Below, in pieces: positions 56,471 to 64,000 of a stretch of DNA of 64,000 nucleotides. The stretch spans positions 2,035,644-2,099,643 of the forward strand of contig NC_049989.1 of assembly GCF_000003815.2 (NCBI RefSeq), read 5' to 3'. This DNA comes from Branchiostoma floridae (lineage: Eukaryota; Chordata; Leptocardii; Amphioxiformes; Branchiostomatidae). The stretch's first letter is position 1. Each line of letters starts with the position of its first letter. The notes below the pieces were generated by a model. The model did no database searches. It worked only from the letters and a program-made list of their open reading frames with translations, and was not told the DNA's origin. A program made the translations under genes and the position numbers.

Positions 56471-56477
56471 CTCTCAG

Positions 56478-57481
56478 GTCCCCTGCAGATGTAAGATGCC
56501 AGTTGTTACTCCAGCTCCCTGCAGCTATGTTCCCACAACAGGTGCCTCTTCTTTAGGTGACACCTGCCACACACCTGAGCAGTCACCTGGTGAGCCACCC
56601 ACACATCCTACATCTCCTTCAGGAATGGATGTCCCTGGAGACTGTCCACTGTTGCTTTGGACGGGTAACTGTGCAGCCAGGTCCCCTTTGCACTGGACTA
56701 TGATTCCTGGGCAACCAAAACTAAATTTCTTGAACTAGTTGAACTGTCATATCCAACACAAAACTTGGACTCACCCATATTTTCCACAGAACAGCTCCAG
56801 TTGTTGTCAAGTAATGAACAATCCACTGCTGCCGTGACGCCACGTTATGAAGATGGGACACATGACTCAGTGAGCAGTGGATCATATGTTGCTGGATGGC
56901 GCCCACCATCTCTGTACACGGATGGTTCTAAAGCTGAATTTGTTGTCCCTTTAATTTGAATTCGTAATTGGAATATGCTGCAAGATATAAAAGTATGATT
57001 TTAAAGACAACAAAACACAGGCTGACAAATTGTTCTTTACCTATGAAATTCGTTGAGAAATCTGAGAAATCTTGTGGTTGAAGCCTCTAGAAGAAAGAAG
57101 GCGTTAGATGGGTCACTTAACCCAAGAAGGTTGACTTCTTTAGTTCACATAGATAACTGTGTCTTCTACATGTACATGTAACTCGTTCTTCCCTCCCATG
57201 GAGAGAGAGACTAATAGTACAATTACTCAAACATTCAGTATTCTATTTCAGAGATTTGAGGGCCTTATGTTCGTCCTTTGTCAGATTTTCTTCAGTGTCA
57301 AATCGGCAGAGGAAAACAGTATTCTAGTTTAAATCTCACCTGTATGCAGGAATCTGCCCTTCCGGTATACCATACTGTACTGAATAGTTTCTACACTATT
57401 GGCCACATTAATTTGGTTCGTTGTTCCTTTCATTTTGTTGATGAGAAGTTGGATGAACAAGATAAAGGCCTTCCTTTTTGA
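56478..57481 (+). pseudogene. Broken coding-like stretch of unknown family
   Basis: A long pyrimidine tract and CTCTCAG precede 56478. From there frame 1 reads SPADVRCQLLLQLPAAMFPQ, meets TAG, and continues VTPATHLSSHLVSHPHILHL and LLQEWMSLETVHCCFGRVTV. A one-base shift near 56670 opens frame 2: PFALDYDSWATKTKFLELVE through to AEFVVPLI and TGA (56957-56959). After another CAG (57251) further pieces appear (FEGLMFVLCQIFFSVKSAEE; then, after a shift, ALPVYHTVLNSFYTIGHINL). Helical, leucine-rich composition in successive frames suggests a decayed or retroposed gene, or a real gene with sequence errors. I do not recognise the family. Confidence 0.35.
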
Positions 57482-58180
57482 CTCCCAGAACAGGGAGGAG
57501 CAAAGAAGTCAATTTTATGAACAAAGGATATCCTCTTTCAAATTGTGCTGGTGATTTTTCCCCTTTTCGTTATAGCAAAGCATTGTGGCAATATGCTGGT
57601 GTTGTCAAAGATGCAATCTTGCAGTTTCAGAGACTGATACCAAGGAATTAACTTGATGTGGCCATAGGAATCAAGAAATGTGTCCAGTCAGTGTTTTTAT
57701 TTAGGCAATTTCGACAGTAAGTTTTCAATCGCAGAACTTTATCCTTGCCATCATAGATATGAATTAAATATATCCAGATTATAATGTACAGAATAATATG
57801 TGAAGAATTTGGGATCAATGACATTAGCCCTTGTACTTAGTGATGAGATGTGTAGTAATATGGAAGAAGTTTTTTAACACACACAAAAAAATGACAGCAG
57901 ATAATACGAACATGCACGAACAATGTAGAACATCCTTAACATCAGAATTTACCAGGCAAACATAATATTTGTACAGAAATTTCATATACCTTTCTGTTCT
58001 GTCCATGTTATCTATTATATCAGACACAATGTGTAGATAACCAAATGTTGCCTTTTAAAAACGAGTACAAATGTTTTGTCGGCATTACTGTGTTACGAAG
58101 AACTGTGGAAAACTTTTGTAACTTGTACGGACTTGTATGGTGTGTAATGGAAATGGAATGATGCTATTTAAAGAGAGGCC
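57482..58180. other. Desert sequence, nothing recognised
   Basis: AT-rich; might hold more remnants of the broken coding stretch to its left. Confidence 0.4.
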
Positions 58181-58182
58181 AA

Positions 58183-58995
58183 TTAAACTACACCTTACTG
58201 GAGTGTGTTAAACAGTATAATTCTGATAGGACGTTCTGCAGTCAGTTTTGTTCGCCGCTTCTGGTACCGACAAGCTCAAACCCTCCTCTAATTCTGTAGT
58301 GCAGGATCAGAAAAGTTATTAGAATTTTAATCCAATGAAATTCTCCTTGGGTAAACTACACCTTACTGGAGCGTGTTAAACAGTTATATTCTGATTGGAC
58401 GTTCTTCCTTCAGTTTTGTTTGCCGCTTACGGTACCGACAAGCTCTCCCCTCTTCTAATTCTATATTGGAGGATCAGAAAAGTTATTGGAATTTTAATCC
58501 GATGAAATTCTCCTTGGGTAAACTACACCTTATTGGAGTGTGTTAAACAGTAATATTCTGATAGGACGTTCTGCAGTCAGTTTTGTTCACCGCTTCTGGT
58601 ACCGACAAGCTCTCTCCTCTTCTAATTCTATATTGCATGATCAGAAAAGTTATTGGAATTTTAATCCGATGAACTTGAGTAAACTACACCAAACAGTATA
58701 ATTCTGATAGGACGTTCGGAAGTCAGTTTTGTTCACTGCTTCTGATACCAGCAAGCTCTCCTCTCCTCTCCTCTAATTCTATATTGCAGGATCAGAATAG
58801 TTATTGGAATTTTAGTTCGATGAAATTCTCCTTGGGTAAAACTACAACCTTACTGGAGCATGTTAAACAGTATTATTCTGATAGGACGTTCTGCAGGTAG
58901 TTTTGTTCGCCACTTCTGGTACCGACAAGCAAACCTCTCCACTAATTCTATATTGCAGGATCAGAAAAGTTATTGGAATTTTAATCCGATGAAAT
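58183..58995. repeat. Five tandem units of about 156-169 bp
   Basis: 'taaactacaccttactggag' units start near 58183, 58352, 58519, 58680 and 58836. Each has 'tctgataggacgttctgcag', 'gccgcttctggtaccgacaa' and 'ttggaattttaatccgatga'. The last unit runs directly into the 59000 island. Confidence 0.93.
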
Positions 58996-58999
58996 TCCT

Positions 59000-59560
59000 G
59001 GTGGCAGGGAAAGTGCGCCTCTCCAAATTCAGGGCCAACTTCTCAGGTCACCTCAATTCATTTTCATCACAAACGACTTTCCTGGTCATAACGAGGTTAG
59101 CGCTGCCTGGGTCAAGGGACTGGTGTTTGGCTGGATGGATTTACGGAGAAAATTAGTTATTATTTGCCGTAAATCACGGGACTATTACATTTGTCCTTGT
59201 CACAGCGCCCCGCCTGCAATCAGCCGGCGTCGCGACAGCCCCCGCTCTGTTCTCTATCATTTGTCGGACAGCTTCTGCTCCCGTTTGACATTTTGTCGCC
59301 ATTTTTGATGTTATCGGCCACCCTTTCGCCTCTGATTAGGGGGTCTCCGACGCGATCATTCTAGACTTGAACCCGCAAATTTGGACTGCCGCTGCGCTGC
59401 CTCAATACGGCTGTTCCAAACCCGGTGTTTTGGGGGCCATTTTACCCTCACCAGTGTCCATCAAATGTCCAAAGCTGTTAAATGCTGTCAGCTTCCCTTC
59501 CAACCCTGTGTTTTTCCCTACCTGATCATGACGGCACTTTAGTCGATTCCCATCGGACCT
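59000..59560. promoter_or_regulatory. Repeat-poor CpG-bearing island next to the array
   Basis: Contains CAGGTCACCTCAATTCATTT, ATAACGAGGTTAGCG, AAAATTAGTTATTATTTGCC, TGCAATCAGCCG and CTGATTAGGGG. Candidate enhancer by texture. Confidence 0.38.
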
Positions 59561-60175
59561 TTGTTTGACGTATCCTGCTGGTTTACCAAACAGTTTTAGT
59601 GAAAACAGACTTTTTGTTTCCTACTGTAACTGAAAATCTCCCCCTCTTTGCTGCCAGACAGAGACACATTTTTGGTTGAGAATATATGTGTTATTTCTAT
59701 CAACACGTCCATGCATGTTTGATCCTTTCAGACAAGACTTGCCAATCTAGCCTGTACCGGCTAGCTTATATCGGGTTGCAGTTTCGAGGGTATGATAATC
59801 TTGCACGATTCATATGCAGCATACTTGTTATTGTACGGCTTTACTTTTGTTTCATGACATATTTCCCTGGTGTTATCAGAAAAAATTTGGAAGTACATGA
59901 TATCTATCCCTTGTTTGTTATGTCTCTGTCAGTAGTCAGTCACCCCTGGCTGAACTCCTAAAGTTTGAATAGACTATTGAACTGTTACAATATTACATGA
60001 CAATCAATACTGGAGCCAATGGTGGTGCCGGACATACCATACGTACAATGTATGTCACAGCACGACATTTTCAAAACTGTATTCATGAAATGCAAGAGAC
60101 CCTTAATGTATTACAATTACCCACATATATAAACACCCAGTGTTTTACGACCCTAATTACCATTTTGTAAATATT
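59561..60175. other. Desert sequence, nothing recognised
   Basis: Open frame at 59686-59961 has no family resemblance. Confidence 0.45.
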
Positions 60176-60179
60176 GATT

Positions 60180-60870
60180 CTCAGGATTGGGTTCTCCGCA
60201 GGAATTGACTGTCAATTTAGCATGTCGCAATTTTGCTACCGTTTCTGTCGGGTAGATTATATGATATCGACTGGAAGTTTAACTGTAGCACTTTGGAATT
60301 AGCCGACTCCTCTCTCATACTATCTTCAGGAATTACGGCGTCCATTCAGACGGCAGTTACGAAATCCCCCATTTTACCCGCCATCTCGCGGCGCTTTCGG
60401 AACGAATCCCCCAAACGACGGTAATCGCCGCGCGACTAATGCCCCTCAGCCCGGTTTACACGGTAAAGTGCTACAATTTTCACCGGAATCGGGGGAGCCT
60501 CCCAACCCACCACCCCCACTTCATTCGTCTTCATTTACTTAAGAGTAATAGCTCAATAATTGGGCTTGGGCGGAGAGTGGCGACTGGCAGAGACAGTCGA
60601 CTCGATATCTAAATGCAGCGTTCGCCATTAAGGTGATTATTAATTCAAACTACTCCGAGAGAGAACGCCCGACAACTTCACCTTTAGCGCCGTATCGACC
60701 ATCGGTCGGAGAATCCCACAAGTTTTGTTTTCCGTCCTGCGAGTCCAATCCTGGATATTGCTAATGCACATGAGGTATTGATGGGCAGATTACAGCAATA
60801 TCAACATGCCGAGCCCCTAAATGAGTAAAGTGCAGGACTAATGAGAAGTTATACCAGATGTGTGGTAAAG
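60180..60870. promoter_or_regulatory. Longest, densest repeat-poor island of the desert
   Basis: About 690 bases without known repeats. Contains GACTGTCAATTTAGC, CGACTAATGCCCC, TCATTTACTTAAGAGTAAT, CATTAAGGTGATTATTAATTC, CCTTTAGCGCC, TTGCTAATGCACATGAG and GGGCAGATTACAG, with many CpGs despite the AT-rich surroundings. Strongest enhancer-like texture in the window. Confidence 0.42.
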
Positions 60871-61489
60871 TGGGAGTTGCTCTTTTAATTTTTAATTCTG
60901 GAGTGTTTTGAGAACACTTTTCTGTAATATCACAGCCTCGGGCTGAAAAGACTTAATCGCATCAAAATGGATTTTTTTTTTCTTGATGTGTGTTTTTGAA
61001 ATGTTAAGTTAATGTAGAATGATGATGGAACAAATGACAGATGAAATGACAAAGTTGAAAGTCCTTAAAAGGTTTGATGTGCATGTATTATCTGAAAAAC
61101 CCCTGCTAAATTTGTACATAGGTAAAAAACAAGAAATGCTCAAAAGTCAGAAACACTGACTTGTGACACAGCAAAACAATTGCCATGGCGTTGGCCTTGC
61201 CCAGCAATATAGCTGCAGTGATAGGGCATGTAAATGGTTTGTATAATTTGAAAACTAACCTCGTCTTTGTACAAAAAACACTTGACAAGATGTAGCAGAA
61301 TTTTTCTGTTTGTCAGTTTTGTTGTCGACATTGAGAATCTATCCTTGTCTTTATACGAAAACACTTAACAAGATGTAGCTGAATTTTGCTGTTTGCCAGT
61401 TTTGTTGTTGTCCTCCACCCAGTATGTTTTTATTTTTTGGTTGGTGTGTTTTAAAAGGAATGCATTTTCCAAACTGGCCAAGCAAAAAT

Positions 61490-61680
61490 CATGGGTTCTG
61501 CAAAACGGGTAATTAAATTTGTCTGGCCTTAGCACTTTTCCGATTCATCAAGTCACGTCAGTAATCCTGTTTGCTGACGTTCCTCGGCGCTGCTGCCTCA
61601 ATAAAAAGCCGGCCTGCTGCCCATCCTTATATCAGCAGCTGTGTTACGATGATGGTTTTGTCAGGAATCAGTGATATACA
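61490..61680. promoter_or_regulatory. Small repeat-poor island
   Basis: CACGTCAGTAATCC and GCTGACGTTCC (CRE-like) with CTCAATAAAAAGCC (Cdx-like). Confidence 0.25.
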
Positions 61681-62341
61681 CTTACACTGTAATGGCCAAA
61701 ATGCCTCAGAGCTATGCTGCCACAGATAGGGGAATATAAAGGAAAAATGAGTAATACTTCCCAACCCCCACAGAAGGGCAGGGAGAACATCTTTATTGTT
61801 ATTGTGGTGATAATGATGATACGTCGGGGCCGGGATGGACTTGGCAGAAATGATAGCGTGGAAGTGAACCGTCCTGCTTATCTTACAATAACTGTTTTAC
61901 ACTCAAGGAGAGGAGGGATCCCACTTTCCTACAGGGCCATAAAACGTCAGAGCACTCTTCCTCTTACACCAGCGTAAGCCCTGCGTTTTACAGGCCGCAG
62001 AACGGACTGGTCGGTCTAGACAAATTAAGATGTGTTTTACTTTTAGGAGTCGACGTGAGAGAGACTGTTGTGTGGACAGTATTATGTGTGAACTGTGAAG
62101 AACATATGTTATACTGATGATGAAAATGTTGTAGATAATAAAGACAATTCTTTTGCTAATAACAGTGTTAATGTGTGCTGACTTTGGAGATGTTTGACTT
62201 TCTGTAATAGTAGTTGACATACCATTTGAATGTAACATTACCAGGTGTGAAATGTGCAGGTATGTTGGTACAAAGTTTTGGTCAGTTTAACAGGGTTTTA
62301 GTAAAGTTGATACAAGCTATTCAAAATAGAGCTAGAGCAAA

Positions 62342-62445
62342 ATAGTGTGTGTGTGTGTGTGTGCATCTGCATGTGCATGTGCATCTGTTTGTGTATGTGC
62401 ATCTGTTTGTGTGTGTGTTTGTGTGTTTATAGACTGAGATGCTTC
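62342..62445. repeat. (TG)n microsatellite with CATCTG/CATGTG variants
   Basis: TG run followed by 'gcatctgcatgtgcatgtgc' and more TG; a second TG/TATG tract at 62530-62570. Confidence 0.9.
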
Positions 62446-62642
62446 CTGGGAATAAACTTCATGGCCCGCATCGGAGATAAAACCATAAAACCCTCTTGGA
62501 GAAGAAATACAGAAAGGCAGTAATTTCTGTATGTATGCATATGTATGTGTGTGTTTGTGTATGTGTGTCAGTGCAAGTAGAACACAAGTGCAAGTGTCCC
62601 ATCTATATGTCCTTGCAAACAGCGCATTCTGCTGTCTCCACA

Positions 62643-62797
62643 TCTCCAAGCAGAGGTCAGGTTCTGGCTTACCTCTTTTAGGCGTTTTTATTGGTTTTCT
62701 ATGTTGTACTGAAATCTTCATGTCTCCGGGCCCATTTCTACAAAACAGAAAGCCTGATAAAAACAGCCAGAGCCTAACCTCTGCTTGGAGAGCACCA
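62643..62797. mobile_element. Short MITE of the CTCTCCAAGCAGAGG family
   Basis: TCTCCAAGCAGAGGTCAGG at the left, CCTAACCTCTGCTTGGAGA at the right; AT-rich interior with 'ttttattggttttctatg'. Confidence 0.75.
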
Positions 62798-62830
62798 TCT
62801 CCACACCACCGTGTCCTGTCCATCTGGTGA

Positions 62831-63112
62831 CCGGCCGGGTGGAACCTCACACACCCAGGGGTCAACCTGCGTGATCCACTCCCAGGACCCGCGCCTCTTC
62901 CCGCGCCTTATTCAATACCACATAAATGCCGTATGTCTCACCTTGGTTACTCGCCCGGACAGAACATGAATGCTAAAGTAGACCAGCTTCTGTACGCCCT
63001 GGAAGAGCTGACCATGGAGGGGGATGGTGGAGTTTGCCGCATAGGAAGGGCATCTGTGGAAACATATTTAGGGTATACGGTGAAACCTGTACTAGAGAAC
63101 TGTGCTACATAA
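62831..63112 (+). CDS. Candidate short exon or small ORF, unknown
   Basis: Open frame from a TGA at 62828 to a TAA at 63110-63112. Its best part reads MSHLGYSPGQNMNAKVDQLL then YALEELTMEGDGG, with codons ending mostly in C/G (GAC CAG CTT CTG TAC GCC CTG GAA GAG CTG ACC). The ATG at 62966 has A at -3; ATG 62933 is in a poor context. An acceptor-like CACCCAG (62857) and donor-like sites at 63018 (ATG|GTGGAG) and 63074 (AGG|GTATAC) exist. The frame end runs into the minisatellite, so a splice before it is more plausible than a 59-residue protein. It could also be chance in a CpG-rich regulatory island. No family recognised. Confidence 0.3.
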   Translation, partial: PAGWNLTHPGVNLRDPLPGPAPLPAPYSIPHKCRMSHLGYSPGQNMNAKVDQLLYALEELTMEGDGGVCRIGRASVETYLGYTVKPVLENCAT

Positions 63113-63660
63113 GGGTACAGTCAAACCTGTACAAGTGAACTGCTTTACATATGGACCACCTGTCCATTTTTCTACAGTCATACCTGTACTGGTGACCACC
63201 TATACATAGGAGCTACCTGGCCATTGATACCTGTACTAGTGACCACCTCTGCATAAGGACCACCTGGCCATGGCTATACAGTCAAACCTGTACAAGTGAC
63301 AACCTCGACACAAGGATCACCTGGCCATTCATATACAGTCAAACCTGTACTAGTGGCCACCTCTACATACAGACCACCTGGTCATTGATATACAGTCAAA
63401 CCTGTAGAAGTGACCACCTCTACATAAGGACCAACTGGCCATTGATATACAGACAGTATAAGTGTACAAGTGACCACCTCTATATAAGGGGTACCTGGTC
63501 ATTCATACAAATGTACAGTCAAATCTGCACTAGTGACCACCTGGTCAAAGTGGCCACTGATTGCTGGTTTTCCCATTGATACAAGCATAAAGAACCCTGT
63601 CTAACTGACCACCTGTCCATATTGAGACCAAATTTTATCAGTACCCTGAGTGGTCTTCTT
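63075..63660. repeat. Minisatellite, orientation B
   Basis: About nine units of 'acagtcaaacctgtactagt', 'gaccacctctacataagga' and 'ccacctggccattgatat'; reverse complement of the 42478-42925 repeat. Confidence 0.92.
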
Positions 63661-64000
63661 GGGCAGTTTTAACTGTATACTCAAGATAACAACAGGTAAT
63701 GGCTAAGATGTACAAAACAATCATCAACATCACATCACATATCAACATTAACTAAGTTTGTCAATCCACCAGCTCTTGATGATTGCGAAAGTTACTTGAT
63801 GCAAATGGTGCAATTGCAAGTTACTACTACTAGTATGAAGCTGATAAAATTAAAACAGGCAAGAAATTGCGATTGACTCAAGCTCCCAAAAAGGCCTCTG
63901 CAGAAGAAGACATATTCACTCATGAAACCCTGATAGCTAGTCCAAAAAGGTCAAGAACAGGACTGGCTCTGAAACTACCTGAGAGCCACATTTTCGTTTA
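63661..64000. other. Desert sequence to window end, nothing recognised
   Basis: AT-rich, no supported feature. Confidence 0.45.

Noticed and set aside
62332-62865. 177-codon minus-strand frame
   Set aside because: Made of a TG microsatellite (His/Thr/Ala repeats) and a MITE.
31310-64000. T-box exon in the desert
   Set aside because: None of the frames shows the T-box DNA-binding motifs; the link to Tbx genes remains inference from vertebrate synteny.

Overview
The window is animal nuclear DNA. It has introns with GT/AG borders, many decayed transposon and SINE copies, low-copy tandem repeats and microsatellites, and no bacterial-style operons. The repeat families (tRNA-headed SINEs whose tails carry 'cccttgggaaaggcac', GTTCGCGG-type and AGGGCTCGAAATA-type MITEs, L1/Tx1-like LINEs) and the divergence of the one recognisable gene fit a lancelet (amphioxus, Branchiostoma) best. 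That species call is recognition from memory, not a search result.

Left half (1-31 kb): the 3' end of a BCAS3 (breast carcinoma amplified sequence 3 / Rudhira) orthologue on the + strand. Five exons join in frame (16455-16540, 21070-21251, 22270-22409, 23286-23447, 30369-30541). They encode 246 C-terminal residues including the conserved WLSQVE...GPHRRLWMGPQF block, and end at a TGA. Upstream of 16455 there is more than 16 kb of intron with no exon I could identify. It holds a 15-hairpin tandem array, SINEs, MITEs, a LINE tail and several repeat-poor, homeodomain-motif-rich islands. The intron before the last exon carries an apparently intact 5.1-kb L1/Tx1-type retrotransposon (24773-29888): an ORF1 RNA-binding protein, an ORF2 endonuclease/reverse transcriptase, a poly(A) tail and an exact 13-bp target-site duplication.

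The last exons share a peculiarity. Three of the four final exons (2, 4 and 5 of those visible) have one to three extra copies of their 3' tail, with the splice donor, tandemly duplicated in the DNA just downstream. One intron uses a GC donor, and the stop codon is followed one base later by a consensus GT donor.

Right half (31-64 kb): essentially a gene desert. Repeat-poor islands rich in homeodomain, GATA and T-box-like cores alternate with 2- to 10-copy tandem duplications of 120-200-bp units. In vertebrates BCAS3 is the neighbour of TBX2 and TBX4 and lies in their regulatory landscape, so the desert may hold cis-regulatory DNA for an amphioxus Tbx2/3 or Tbx4/5 gene beyond the window. No T-box exon is in the window, so this is inference. 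Two stretches look partly coding but match nothing I know: a frame-broken one at 56478-57481 and a short open one at 62831-63112.

Limits: exon borders rest on splice consensus, phase agreement and remembered family similarity. Repeat borders are accurate to about 10-20 bp. Regulatory islands are called by eye only.
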